Source of the DNA: Auanema rhodensis
Taxonomy: Eukaryota; Nematoda; Chromadorea; Rhabditida; Rhabditidae
Length of the DNA: 64,000 nt
Assembly (NCBI GenBank): GCA_964057225.1
Contig: OZ059896.1
Span: 14,244,501-14,308,500 of the forward strand
Direction: 5' to 3'
The translations under genes were made by a program, and so were the position numbers. The notes under the pieces are model-generated. The model did not search any database and was not told the origin of the DNA. It was given only the letters and a program-made list of their open reading frames with translations. Numbering within the stretch: the first letter of the stretch is position 1; each line of letters opens with the position of its first letter. This document shows, in pieces, positions 1 through 13,424 of the stretch.

Positions 1-276
1 TTTGTCCTCGTTGAACTCATTCTTCAGTTGCCATTTCACTGTTATAGGAGAAGTTATTTGTTCTTTTTTAATTTCAACCCAGCGATTCTTTAAAGAAAAA
101 AAAACAAAAAAATATGATAAATTGTCCATTTTCCTATATTTTGCTCATCCATTTTATATGAAATTCCCAAACTAAATTTCAGTTACTCCTTCAATTTGCT
201 CTCGAAAGAAATCATATTTTTCTTCATTTTTATGTTTATTCCTTGATGCATCTGTCAATTTTTTGATATTATGAGG
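1..276 (-). CDS. Two exons of an unidentified gene running off the left edge
   Basis: Two minus-strand segments read as consecutive coding exons. The first (276 down to 187) follows a TTTTTAG acceptor, is 90 bases (30 codons, starting PHNIKKLTDAS) and ends at a GTAACT donor. The second (87 down to 1) follows a TTTAAAG acceptor and is open for 29 codons (starting NRWVEIKKEQ) to the window edge. Both are phase 0 at the junction, so they join without frame loss. The peptide is charged and hydrophilic, unlike the Phe/Ile/Leu-rich translation of noncoding DNA here. I do not recognise the family. Further exons may lie upstream, for example acidic open stretches near 380-445 and 665-725, but their phases were not resolved. 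Confidence 0.42.
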
Positions 277-1095
277 CTAAAAAGCGGACAAGCAGATCGT
301 TTTCCTTAGTCAAGTCACAAATTGTTTACTAGCTATAAACACGAGAGTTTTTTTCAATTCTGCTTCTCTGTTTCTTTTAGTTTTTCCTTTTTTTTTCAAA
401 GTTTTCTTCATCCTTTTTATTTATTCCTCTGACTGTGCCCCGCTCTTCAAACTTAATACGAATTAAATTCTTAAATATTATATTTTACTATATATTATAT
501 TCAAAAATGTTTTTTATACTATTTTTCTTGTTATTTTTGATGAATCTTACTGAAATACATTCTATTCTTAATCAGCAAGTTATAGATTTATTCGCTTTTC
601 CGCATACTTTACAACTAAAAATAGTTTTGAATGGCTATTACTAGTAGCCAGTACCAGAAAATAGTGAAGAGAGAGAGAGAGAGTGGTGCTTATACTTATC
701 TCTCTAGCTTCTTCTACATCTTCTCGTTTACTGAATAACCAAATTAAACATATATCCACCACACATGGGAACAGTTTGTTCTTCTGTTTTTCTTCGTTTA
801 CTTACTTATATGTATAAATGAATATACATATACATATATAAACAGATAAATATTTTTTATTCCAAAAAAAAAAAAAATTCAACCGATCTATAAGAGTCGT
901 ACACTTAAAATGAATATTTCACGTAAATTTCACCCATCTTTCCTCTTCATATGCTAATTAGTATAAACTTAGCAATTACTTATATCATCATCTTCATCAT
1001 CATCAACTTTTAATCGTTTTCTTTCATTTTCTTGCAAATATTCTGAAATATCTTCATATTTTCATTCGAGATTTCAATTTTCATTATCATTTCAG
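277..1095. other. Intergenic or intronic stretch with GA tract
   Basis: AT-rich DNA between the left-edge minus-strand exons and the first visible exon of the PH-actin gene. It holds a short GA tract (about 669-683) and should contain the missing 5' exon or exons of one or both genes. The exon at 1096 starts in the middle of a codon, so a coding exon must lie upstream, but I could not find a convincing ATG and donor. Confidence 0.5.
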
Positions 1096-3939
1096 AGTTA
1101 CTGCCGATTCGACGCCTACGTCGACTGGCGTTCTCTCGCCTGAAACTGAGCCTATCTACGATAACGTTGCTGAGGTAATAGATGAGACTTTACATGATAT
1201 TTCATTAATCAAACCTTGATTCAGGAACCAATATACGCTACTGTTGCTGACTCTTTTGCAGGATCTGATTCTCAAGAAAATAAAAACTCAGTTCGGCGTT
1301 CTTGGACAGTTAACACCTATCAAAACACTGTTACTCTCGGACACCGCAAGTATAAGGTATTATCTATACTTATTGATTTTTTACTCTAAAATACATAATT
1401 GTAGATGTTAGATGTGGATTATCATACAGCTAATGGCCATATTGCCAATGGATATGAGAAGTTCAATGGAGAAGAGAGTCAGGTTCTTCATGAATGGGAT
1501 CCACGTCCATTAGTTAACGCTCTCTATTCGGTTAATAATTTCATTGTAAATCATATTTAACATATTTTGTTTGAAGATTTCATATGAGCCACGTATGGAA
1601 ACTAAGAGAAATCGTTTCATTAACATGGAAGGACATGTTGAAGTCCCATCTGAAGAAACTAAAACCATTGCTGAATTGGAACGTGAATGGAAACAACAGT
1701 ATATGAGAACCAAAGAAGGACGTCTTCAAGTCTTCGTGGTAAGAATTTTTCAATTTTTCTTTGTAATATCTATCATTTTCATTTCAATCTTTTCTTTTTT
1801 AGTCTCACTGTGCTGAAGAATCACCTGTATTGGAATATGTTCTCTCCGGTTGTGATATTGATGCCAATCGTGATGAGAGAACTCTCTTGATTCAGGGAGG
1901 AACTAAAAAACTCAGTGTTCTTATTAGGTATATCATATATCATTTTTTCAAATCTTTTTCTCTTTAAATCTTAATTCTCTGGAGACATTTCTCTTCGGTG
2001 ATTTCCAAAATTCATCGTTGTTATGTGTTTTGGTCGAGAATCTTCTCATCTTTTATTCTTGTTTTTCTTGTTTTTTTTATCAAAAAAAGTTTGAAAGAAT
2101 TAAGAGAATTTAAAGCCAAAAACAAAATTATTTGTTTGTAATCTTGTTATTATAGAGTTCCATCCACTGTATTCGACAAATGGCGCCAAGCTATCATGTC
2201 CCATACAGCTTCATCAAAGATTGATGCTTATGTGAAGCCAATTCCACGTCCTCTTCCACATATTTCTAAGGTTCTCTTATTGTGTTATTTGTATTTTCCT
2301 TATATGAATCCTTTAAAGAGCACCGTCATCATTGAGCTTGGTTCATGCTCCATCCGAGGAGGAATCTTGAACCAACAACCATCATTGCCACAATCTTTCT
2401 TCCCAGCTATTGCTATCAAGACTGATGATGGCCGTTTGATTGTTGGAGCTGATGCATATGCTCCAGAGGTACAGAAATAGCTAACACAGATTTCAAGATC
2501 ATGTCTAATATGCAGATTCGTCACAATGGAGAATTCGTTCGACCAATTCAAGCTCATGACCCCGCCTTGGAACGATATACTTTGGACAAGGATGTAGTTA
2601 TAGCTTGCTTGAGAAAAGTTGTTGATGACTTGGGAGTTGATCCAGCTCGTAACCAAGTTCTTCTCTCCATTCCACAAAATATTCCAAATGTTCTCATTGG
2701 TGAACTCATCACTATTGCTCTGCAAGACATTAATTTCCAAGTGAGTTAGCATTGCTTGATCAAAACTCATTTGAGTCATGTTTCATGGCTTCTGCTCTTC
2801 TTTATTCCTAAAAAAATTTAATTCATTGTCTATAGGGTGCTGCTATTACTCGTCAGCCATCGCTCATTCTCTATGCTTATGATGTAACTACTGGAGTTGT
2901 CGTTGACATTGGTGATCGTTTGAATATTGTTCCAGTTATTGATGGTATTCAGATACAGTTGAAACATGTTTCTAATTACTCTTTTAGGTTATGTTGTTGA
3001 TTCTGCTATCTGCTCTATTCCATATGGAGCTATCCAAGTTCGTGAAGCTTTACGTTCCAACCTTTGCTCAAATAATAAGGGATTATACTCTTTCCAATCA
3101 CCTATTGAGAAGTTAATTCTCAGATATGTCATGGAACAGGTAAAAAAGTTTTTAAATTTCTTCTCAAAACTGAATTTTCAAATATTTTAGACCAGTTATG
3201 TTCCTGAGAATTGTGCTAAGGAAGAAGAAATGAAGAAGGATGAAGTCAATGTATCGTTGGAGCCTTTCAATCTTCCAGCCGGTACTCTCAACAATTTTAA
3301 CGTATGTATCAATATTCAAGCCTGTTTTACAACTTTAAAACTTTATAAATTTTGTTTTGTTAAGATTGATGGATCTCGTTTCACTTGTACAGAAGGATTA
3401 TTCAATCCTAAAAAATGGGGATTAGAAACTAAGGGTTTACACCAGCTTGTTCATGATGCTGTTCAACAAAGTCCTATTGATAGTCGTCGTAATCTTTATA
3501 GGTTTATAATTCTTTATTCATAAATTTTATAAAATATTTCAATTCAGAAATATATTCCTGGCTGGTGGGGCTTCTTTGTTGCCTGGCTTAGCTGAAAGAT
3601 TAGAACAAGAGCTTTCTAACATCGCTCTTAATTCAATTCATACTCAGGTGAGAACTTTTCAAAGTTTATTTGAAAGTTTATGAATTTTTTATGTTGGGAC
3701 CTTAAAGCATAAAACAACTTTACGACACTTTATATAGAATATATAATCTTGAAATATAACTATTATTCTCCAGAATGCTTTAATACATGTTTTTTTAGGT
3801 TCACATCTCCCCCTGGAGGTATAATGCCGCTTATTTGGGAGCCCAGATTGTGGCAACTTCAGCTACATTTGAAGATAGCTGTGTAACAAAAGAAAACCTT
3901 CCACAGTATTTGATTAATTTATCATCAGCACCATTCTAA
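1096..3939 (+). CDS. PH-like domain plus actin-fold protein (5' end not found)
   Basis: Fourteen exons can be joined in phase: 1096-1174, 1225-1356, 1405-1530, 1577-1738, 1803-1927, 2156-2270, 2319-2468, 2516-2740, 2836-2944, 2988-3139, 3191-3301, 3365-3501, 3548-3647 and 3799-3939, giving about 620 residues. The first 110 residues are acidic with tyrosine motifs (EPIYDNV, EPIYATV). Next is a PH-like domain, roughly residues 120-245, with the usual W in its last helix (DKWRQAI). From about residue 247 to the end it has actin length and keeps the actin signature regions: phosphate-1 loop (IIELGSCSIRGG), phosphate-2 loop (VVVDIGDRLN...VIDGYVVDSA) and the adenosine/GG motif (NIFLAGGASLLPGLAERL). 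So the ATP fold is probably intact, though actin-specific surfaces are not obvious. It is an actin-related protein, not conventional actin; a role at membranes or junctions is inference from the PH-like part. The 48-base intron at 2271-2318 is also open in frame and could be retained. Confidence 0.82.
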
Positions 3940-6026
3940 GGAATATGCCATTTAATTCCTCAAATGATATTTTTTTCCTTTAGTGGTTCCATCTATTTTC
4001 ATATTTCTATTCTTGATCTTCTGGTCAATCATTCGTGCCCTTCCTTTCCCTTCACCATCTCTCTCTCTCTCTCACACACAGATTAATTTTCTATCGTCAT
4101 TTTTGAATCTGTATCATAACCTATATAGTATAGTTAAAAGCATACAAATTATAGTTAAAGATCAGCTATTTTAGAAAAATTTGAATTAGTTAACAACTAT
4201 ATAGTGAGTATACGGACAATATTTCATATGGTATCTTGATGTTAGTGACAATATTCTTTTTTTAATTTAAATATTGCATATGTATCAAGTACTATTAATA
4301 ATAATTTTTTTTAATTTAATTACTAAGTCGATTCCTGTTCTAGTTATATATATATATTATATTTCTTTTGTATAAAACAAAAAAAAACAAAGAATTTATA
4401 GTCAGTAATTAATGGCTGTCGAGAAACATTGTGATAAAAACATATTTAAAATTTTACTTAATGTTAGTATTGTATCAGAAATATTTAATAAAGTATATGG
4501 CTAAACAGTTAATATTTCCTTTTGTTTTTAATAAAATTAAATTTACAAAATAAAAATTTAGTTATTACAAACTTTAATTCAATCATCATCTATATAAATT
4601 ATACAGTTATGGAAATATAGTTAAAATTATTTAAAAAGTGGGACTCTCAGACATGTGGGCAGAATTGTCAATCTTCTGACCAACAAAAACTTTTTTTTAA
4701 ATAACAAGGTTTTTGATGAGTTGAGCATGGCTTTGGATGTGTAAATACCTGAAAGTGTAGACATGGAAAATACAGAGCATGGAAATTTGGCAAAAAGGTG
4801 ATCTAGACCCGACCGAATACATCTAATATACAACTTTAAAAATCTGTTAAAATTTTATGTGAAGCATTTTTTAACTTTATTTGTTTTTTTTTTAATTAAA
4901 AATAAATATTAATCAGATAGTTTTTGGAATATGATGGACGCTCATGATTATCTATATCTTGGGGGTACTGTATTAGATATACATTCGGCGGGGTACTGTA
5001 TTAGATATACAGTATCCAGAAATCCCAGACAATGCGTATCCATGATTACGATATCCATATATTATCTGTTTTCTATTAAATTATATCTCGAAAAACTACT
5101 CGATGAATAGTTTTTTATGAATTTCATTCAAAAATTTAAATCTTTGGTTATTTTGAAATTATTTTTTTCAATTCAAAAAATATTTTGAGTTTTCATATCA
5201 TTTTTATCATTAATGTTAATGCTCTCTGTCTGTGTTCCAACTTAATAAGTTGCTAAGCTTATAAAAGTTTAAATGAAAGTAATATTTCAATATATATATA
5301 CGAAATTTATTTAATTCTTAGTTGGAAATAGATAAATGATGAAGTCACAAAAGATAATCACAGATTCGTCGCGGGTCTAAAGTTTGGATTCAAATCTCAA
5401 CTTTTCTTTTCATCGTCGTATATACAATATCACTGTTAACTATACTAAATATGCGTTTTTATAAATATGATATTAAATTTTTAAATTTTTAGAGGAAAGG
5501 ACAAAATCAATTTGAAATAAAACATTCAATAAGAACAGTAAAGAGGGATCTAAAACTGTTAAAATAGATTTTAAATATTATTGTTTATATTTTAAAAAGG
5601 TTATATGAAAATTGGATAGAGAAATGGAGGGAGAAAGAAAAACATAGAGAGATATAGGACACGAGAGAGAGAGATAGAGAGAGAGAGAAAGAGAGAGAAA
5701 AAGAGAGAAAGGGAAGGGATTTGAATTTTTTATGTTTGAAAAATATTTAATAAAGAAACATTGAACATTGATGGGTATAAGAGGTAACCTGTACATAAAC
5801 TGAGCACAAACAAAATTGGATGAAAAAACAATTCTCTCTTGTGTATACGGATTAAAACAATTTTTTTTCACTTTTTTTTATTTTATATTAAAATAATTTT
5901 TGAAAAAAATAATGATTAAGATTCATGCTATTAAAGATTTAAAAATATATTACAAAATTTAAAAAGAGCGAGAGAGAAATGGGGAATGTTGAATGACTGT
6001 GTCAACATCTTCAATCAGAATTCTTA
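3940..6026. other. Convergent intergenic region
   Basis: Tail-to-tail spacer between the PH-actin gene (+) and bestrophin (-). Mostly AT-rich with no convincing gene. It contains a 21-base direct repeat near 4962-5010 and GA-rich DNA at about 5630-5720. A patch richer in GC at about 4630-4830 could read on the minus strand as a tiny two-exon peptide starting after a TATATTAG acceptor, but its composition is not convincing. Confidence 0.6.
4962..5010. repeat. 21-base direct repeat pair
   Basis: The 21-mer beginning GGGGTACTGTATTAGA occurs at 4962-4982 and again at 4990-5010, separated by 7 bases. No other copy was noticed in the window. Confidence 0.8.
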
Positions 6027-9000
6027 TTAATAACGTCGAGGTGTAGCAACTGTGGATGGATTACCTGCAAATATTTCAAAATTCTACAATTCAGATGTAT
6101 ATTGAGCCATTTTTCTTCTAAAATTAAGAAAACATGATCTTGTGTGCCTTCACTGGATTTGAGAACATCTTGAGACATTCGAGTAGACAATGATTCACAT
6201 TTTGAAATGTTGTAAGCTTACCGTGTTCAGATGTTGGATGGACCTGATTGTGATGATGGGGTGCTAGAGGAACGACAATAGGAAATGGTGGTGTTGTAGC
6301 TTGAGGAGGTGAATCTAGAAAAAGAAATAAATTTGTTTTGAAATGTAAATTATATGTAATAGTTAGTGTTAAATAGGTTGATAAAATTCTTAAAAAGAAT
6401 TTTGTGAGCAGTATAAGTTTGTAAAGGGAAAATAAAACTAATTATACATACATATATAAACTGTATAGTATATAAAGGATAGAAAACATAAAAAATGTGT
6501 AAAATTGAAGAAAATAAATGGTTAGTCTGATAATCATGTCATATATAGTAATCTTATTATCATTTATCTATGTACATTAACAAGTACATGTGAATATAAT
6601 CAGTGTTGTGCTGGAAAAAATATTTGTAAGAAAGTAAAGATGTAAAGTAAAGAAAGAGACGGTGGACTGACTTGATTATAAGCGTTTTACATAAATTAGC
6701 ATAAACTATTACTGAATATTACGTGAAACATTTCTTATTATTATTTTAATTGTCAAGAAAAATGTTGACCGGTTGCATTCCTAAGTATCTATGATTTTTA
6801 AAAATTAAATTATTCTCTAATCTAAAGATTATATGCTATTTCTGCTATACATATAATATATATAATTATTTTAGAAGAAAGCAAAAGAAATATAGATGAC
6901 ATGCAAAGACATAATACAAAGAACATAAGCCATTTTTTGAAATTTTCAAGACCACATTATAACATATAGAATTTTTTTTATTTATATATAAATACTGTAA
7001 CTAATAAAAAGCTTAGATATACTCTTTTTGAATAAAAAAAAATTTTAAAAAACGCGAGCAATCATTGTCATCCACCTCAATCAGAAAGAGTAATCATGCA
7101 CAATACATTCATAATGTATATTTTACTTACCTTTAATCATTAGATAAGAGAACCTAAACAAGGAAATGCAGAAAAGTTTTTGTAAAAATCAGTATTTTGG
7201 TTAAATATTGTTTAAAACTTTCAAAAGAAATGAAGAATAATAAAGATTATATTCAATCTTTGAGTGTTTCTTCGTTTTCTTTTTCACAATTTATAAATTT
7301 ACCTGATCTATGCCATGGTTCTTCAGCTGATCTTCCATTACGTGTAGGTATTCCATTAGAGGGAATTGTCCGAAATCTTCCACTGAAATAATATGAAAAT
7401 TGTTTTATTTTTATTTTTTTAATTTAAAAAAAAATAAATATATGCTAATACTGTAAGCTAATAATAATAATAATTTGTGTAAATTTGTGTTTATATATTC
7501 TATTAATTATAATAATATTATAAAATTAATAAAACAGATTAGCAGTTAATTATGTGAAAATAATATTAAAAAATAAAAATAATAATCGGAATCTACATAT
7601 CACAATTGCAGCAGCAACAGCAGCATTTTAATGTTTTCTTTTCATCAATTTAAATTGATTTTATAAAAAAGAAAACAATAAATCTTATATAAATCTTATA
7701 TTGTAAAATTTAAAAAAAAAGAATTTTTAATATAAATATTAAAATTATTTTGTTGTTTTTGTTTTTTTTTAAATAAACAAAGCATGGTAAACATGACATG
7801 CAAATAACACTATCATACACAACATCTCTTTTCAACTTACTTTTCATAAAATTGAATAAATTGTAGATCTGATCTATAATTGAATCAATAAATCAATTAT
7901 AATCCAATTAATAAAGACACACAAATTACATTAAAAAAATTTAAAAAATCTAGCTCGATGAAGACAGAAACTTCTGAATTAGGTCAAAATTCTGGATGCT
8001 ATTACATCTCATCATTCAAATCAAACATGATATTTGAATTTATTTCTTGTTGGAACCATTTTTTCCTGAATTTCCTCTTGAACTCGAGAGGTTTCTGCTT
8101 AATTCTTTCAACAACTTGTGCTTGAAGCTGTACGTATTAAAGGATTGTACTCACTTCGAGCGGCTTCGAATACGGCTGAGACATTTATCCGGACTATTAG
8201 CTCTTTCTAAGGTTCGTTGACGTTCATGCTTAGCATTATGATCACGAACACATACTCGACGAAGCATCGACTTCTAGAATATTTCAGAATATCATGTCCT
8301 TTGACTGATGAACTTTGCCACACTACCTGCTCTTCCTGGCTTAGCTCACTCAGTTTGTTTTTGTGAGGAGTCATAACAATCTCACGTCGATCTTTCACCA
8401 AGCTTAAAATAGGTTTTAGAATTAGTCCAACAACATGAGCATTTGTTATGAAAAGGATTTATGAATTTACTTGATTTTACTGGCACTTCCAACCAATGGA
8501 TGAACAGATCTTTCCGCACTTTCAATCGAGTACAATGGTGCAATCTTTTCAATTCCAAAGAACTCATCCTTATGCTGTGTTGGCATTCGAGCTAAATGCT
8601 CTTCAACCATCGAATAGCCAGTCTGGAATGAAGAATATACAAAGAAGAAATACATGATTCAAATGACAAATTCTTATTTTCACAAACAGTTCTTCACCTA
8701 CTATACCAGGACAATCAAAAAAACTTTAAGATAAGTAATAGCATAGTAGTTAATACTTTAATAATTCTATACATATAATTAACTTTTTCTTTTCTTTTTA
8801 AAATTAATAAAAAAAAGTTTTAAAGTTAATTATATGATATAGAATATGTCACAAAACAATGATTAAAGGTTTTCAATTCAAATCTTCGATTTTTAGAAAG
8901 CCTTTCTCTTTTATGAAAAAATAAAAAGCAAATCAAATAAATTAATAGGCAAATCAAAAATTTTTTATTTAAAAATATTAAATTAATTAAGTTTTGACAG

Positions 9001-11320
9001 TTAAACGTGATTTGTTAGTTGTTGTTTTTTTATTTTAAAAAGTTAACAAGGGTGCAAGGAAAGTGTTTTTCTTGCTTATAGATAGATAGAGATTTTTCTC
9101 TTTTTATTTTTTTTTTGTTCAGAAAAGGGATTTAGAAGAAAAATCTCCGACTCTAATGCAGTTTCTACCATCCCACCTACATATTTTGAATATGAAATTT
9201 TGGTACAAGAAACATCCTTATGTTCAAGTTCCAATGATAATTCCAACCTGCATTTCAAAGCTGGTTGGCGTTTAGCTTATACATGCTATGCCGAATCTGG
9301 AAAAGCCTTAGCTCTTGTCAGTCAGTGAGCGCCGGATGGCAAAAACTACATTAAAGTGAAAATGGGCATAAAAACGGGAGGTAAAACGAAAAGTATAGAG
9401 TTAGAAGTTCAAAAAACACTTGAAAGAAAAAAAGGAAAAGGAAAGAAAGAGTGAGCGAGTACAAGAGAGAGAGAGAGAGAGGGATATAACCTTGTTCAGC
9501 CCGGTCCACAAAGTGTCGACTATATGGAAGCCTGTCTAAAATAATGTTTTGCCAATAATTTCATTACAAGAAAAACACATATTATTAAAAAGATATTAGC
9601 ATTTTAATAGCATATAACGTTTGAATAATTACAAATTTCCAGCCAAAAAAAGGTGTAGGAAGGATTTAGAAGCTGATTTTCTCATTTTAAAATATTATAT
9701 ATTTATCTAATTATATATATATATATATATATATAGTTAATCCTCCGCCGTTAGAATAGGATGCTGATGTTCTTAACAAACAAAGATGTAATAACTAATC
9801 ACTTTTAACAGAAAAATGGATAATATCATGTTACTTTGGATACCCGAAAAGAATTTTTAAAACGTCATCTGACTGAAACTTACAACTAAATTCTTGTCTA
9901 TTACATAGTTACATTCAAGATCATCATCATCTTCTCCCAAAGGATTCAATAACGCTTCAGCTACCTATAATATTCCTCATCATCATCATTATCAATGAAT
10001 AATATGAAAGAACTGAATGAAATACCTTCATCCAGCCCATATAAACGATGAATTGGACCATAGTTGTTACTGGTAACCAGAGATCTATCTGAATATTTTC
10101 AACAATTTTCAAACGAATTTATCGAACATTTTCAAACTACCCCGCTTTTCTTATCTCCTATTATTACAAATTGTCTTCCAATTAAGCAAATCAAAAAATA
10201 AAAACGTACAGCTAGAAATATAACCTATAAAGCATGGTTAATGCTTGTTCAACCAGAATATTATAAGAAAGATATCACCTGTGGATAAACAAGTGGTACA
10301 GGAACCCAATCATACTTAAGCAATGAGGCTAAACCATGACGAAATTTTCCAATTTCCTTTAAATTTTTTCAAATTTGTCAACAAGAAATAAAAATTACGA
10401 GCTTACATCCACAATCTTATTCATGAGATAGAAGCTTTCTATCTTTCCAGCTTGTTTACAATCATAAACTAGAGTTATACTCCATTGAATGGGGGCCCAA
10501 TATCTGTAGAATAATGGTTAATCTTTGAATCAAATTATTCCAACCTGCTGTAAGGATCCTTGATATCCTCCAAAATATCCATCTCTTCTTCGGTCATTAA
10601 ACCAGCTGCAGCTACAGTGTCCATAGTTGGAAATCGTTTTCGTACCTGTTAATCATATGATATAATTAATTTTATCTGATTCAATCAAATTCCAACCTGC
10701 ATGGATATATCTCGAAGCACAAGAGCTTGCGTCAGAACCATGTAGCGAACGAGATTTCGTCGTTGAATACGAGTCTGCTCATCTCGTCCACGAATATAGC
10801 AACCGAATAGAATGGAAGCACTAAAATAATTTTCAAGATTCAATATAATATCAAAAGATTATAGAACAAGAAAATGAAAAAAATTGTTTAAAACCTACTC
10901 GTCAATCCAGCCGATGCCATTCAATATGCTACCCCAACGTCCAACAACAAAGGTGACGAAAAATCCGAGCATAAACGTAAGAGGAATATTTGAATCCAGT
11001 TTTGAATCCAGATAGATTATGAGATTAGAAAAAACTCTGAAGAAATCATAATAATTTTAAATTTTTAGATAAAAGTGAAAATACATTTGATGGTCTTCGT
11101 TTAAAAAGTATCGATATATACAGGATATCAATAGAAAAACAAGTGTCCAAAAAAATAATTGTAAACAAACAGCCTTAATTATAAATAATAATTAGCATAA
11201 TTAGCATAATTAAATAAACAAAATACATACCTTCCATACACTTCCTCTCCAACGAAACAGAAGTTTCACAAAGCTTTGAAGGTTGGTCTGTGATACATCA
11301 AGTGTATAAGAAATTGTCAT
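6027..11320 (-). CDS. Bestrophin chloride channel
   Basis: Calcium-activated anion channel of the bestrophin family, acting in a membrane. Exons on the minus strand: 11320-11231, 11173-11085, 11036-10899, 10820-10697, 10645-10545, 10503-10407, 10356-10279, 10224-10141, 10088-10026, 9964-9884, 8622-8471, 8402-8327, 8273-8155, 7382-7303, 6314-6222 and 6064-6027, all phase-consistent, about 500 residues. It starts [17 protein letters not shown], nearly the human N-terminus. Other family marks: [15 protein letters not shown], the [10 protein letters not shown] block, PVPLVYPQ followed by a transmembrane segment ending CLIGRQF, and the Ca2+ clasp [11 protein letters not shown] at about residue 295-305. 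The tail carries [14 protein letters not shown] and a low-complexity His/Pro region (PHHHNQ). Two extra exons, 9535-9491 and 9296-9255, fit as an alternative shorter C-terminus of about 343 residues. A possible 5' UTR exon follows the acceptor near 11493. Confidence 0.93.
9255..9535 (-). other. Alternative C-terminal exons of bestrophin
   Basis: A 45-base exon (9535-9491) after TTTTAG reads [15 protein letters not shown] in phase 0. Its start mimics that of the standard next exon at 8622 (TGYSMVEEH), so both could follow NLV in the preceding exon. After a GTTATA donor, the segment 9296-9255 follows CTTTTCCAG, reads [13 protein letters not shown] in phase 0 and ends in TGA. Together they would give a bestrophin ending soon after the Ca2+ clasp. 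This is a gene-model inference; transcripts would decide. Confidence 0.45.
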
Positions 11321-13424
11321 GTTGTTTCCTTTTCCTTTAACTCTACTTTTCTTGTGTTTTTTTTCTTTTTTTTCTTCACAAAAAAAGAATTTTCAGTTTA
11401 GTTAGTTAGTTATACGTGAAAGAGAAGAGGAAGAAGGAGAAGCGAAATACTATAACTGATTGCACATCAAGTTCTTTCGCATGCTGTATATCTGCAAATA
11501 GTCAAAACATATATTTTCATCCAAATATTCTTTTTTTCTTTTTTTTTCAAAGAAAAGCGAAGAAAAAAATGTAAAAAGACAAAAAATTATTTGAAATTTT
11601 TCATTAAAACTCAAACATATCCATATGTTTATATATGTGAAATGAAAGAATCAAATTTTAAAAATGAAGCGTTGTTACGTGAAATCTTGCGTGAAAGTTC
11701 TCATGAACTCAGAGGTAAAGTTGGTCATCAATGTGGCCAGTAGGCTGTGTCTAAGCTAGCTTAAGAAAGAGGAAATGGAGGTGGAAAGGAATAAGAGCAA
11801 GAACTTGGAAACTTGAAGAGAAGTGAAATCATGAATGAAATAAGGTACATGGAATTAATAAACGGAGGATCTATACTATGTATAGTTAATATAGAGGAAT
11901 AGTACATTTGATATAGTAATTATGATAAGGAAAAAGCGATGATTAATAGTTTATGATGTAGATGACACGCTAACATCTTGGAAAAAGGAAGAATTAAGAG
12001 TTTTACTTGGAAAAATGAATGAATAATTTAAACGAAAATGACCCCTTCCTTCATAATCAAATTGTTTTTTCTTTTTGCAAAAAGGAGGAAAAATATGTTT
12101 CTGGCTTGGTCATCTGACGGCTAAAAACGGGAGGAGGTGGCAAGGAAAAGACTAGATACGAGAACGAAGATGATTCTGGCAGAAAAAAAAGTTTTGCAAC
12201 TGAAAACATCAACAAAAGAAGTTGCAAGTTTAGTATAACATGATAAGGTCCTCTTTTTACAAAGAGTGATAGAGTTAAATAGGGTGATGACAATAGATTT
12301 TATGATGGATGAATAGAGAAAAATTAGTGAAGTTGAGTGAAGTTGTGGTGGAAGATCTATGAAAAAGGGAAATGGGAGATGATGAAGAGAGAGAGAAAGA
12401 AAGAAAGAGAGAGGGAGAGATGAAAAGAGGGTAGGGTAAGAACAGATGAAGAAATTTTGAAAGAACATAAGGGAGGGAGAAGCCTAATCAAGCAAAAAAG
12501 AATTCCATTAGAGTTGTGACTAGCTAAAGGCCTACAACTGGTGAATGAAGAAGAGAAAGACATTGAGGACGATTCACAAGATACCTTTCGTAATGAAAAT
12601 AGAAATTTGAGACCAATATTGTAAATTATTCTGAAGATTCTTTACAAAATCTGATGATATATTAGAAGTTTTGAAAGATAAATGATATTGTACATATGGA
12701 ATAGAGAGTAGACGGGAAAGCTGGATGTAGCAATGATCACGGTCATGTGAGGAAGGTTAGAAAATAGTATTTTAGGTGAAACATTTTCTTTTGAATCACA
12801 GCTTCACTATTGAAAAAAAAATTTGGCCGATAAATTTGATCAGAAAGTCATACGTAAATGAGAGAGGTCAGAGAATTCGGTACACACATCCATGTACATA
12901 CATGTGTACATGCGTTGGAGGAGGAGGAGGAGTAGCGAAGGGAGAGGCGATAACATGATGCAAGCTTGAAATGGATTGGAGATGAGTAGAAGCATGAAAA
13001 CTTGGAGGATTAATGAACATTGGACAATGAAATTTGAATATTCTTTGAACAGAAAACAGAAAATTTTTTGGCCGTTTTGAAGTTCAGATGAGAAACCTAA
13101 CGGATACTAATCTTTCAACAAAAAAAATGTGTTGGAAAGAAAGATGATAGTTTGAAAATAAGATTTTTGAACTAAAAGAATTTAGAGTAAAAGAGAAGGG
13201 TGAAAGGTTGTGTCGGTAGATGATGAAGAGATCTAAACATGCCTTGAGGGCTGAACGAAATTAAGATCCAGAAAGAAAAAAGGCACTCAGTTTATGCTCG
13301 TAGCCACAAAGAATGCAACAGAAAGGAAGAAAAATTGAAAGAGAGAGAGATTATGAGACGGAGAGAACAAGATAGAGAGAGAGTGCGATTATGAGTGCAA
13401 GCAAAATTTGAGCAGTCGGGAAGA

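Noticed and set aside
2300-2779. 159-codon minus-strand open frame
   Set aside because: Antisense shadow of the actin-fold exons, which show family motifs on the + strand.
12057-12563. Overlapping minus-strand open frames rich in Ser, Phe and Leu
   Set aside because: They are translations of the purine-rich low-complexity strand, not protein-like.
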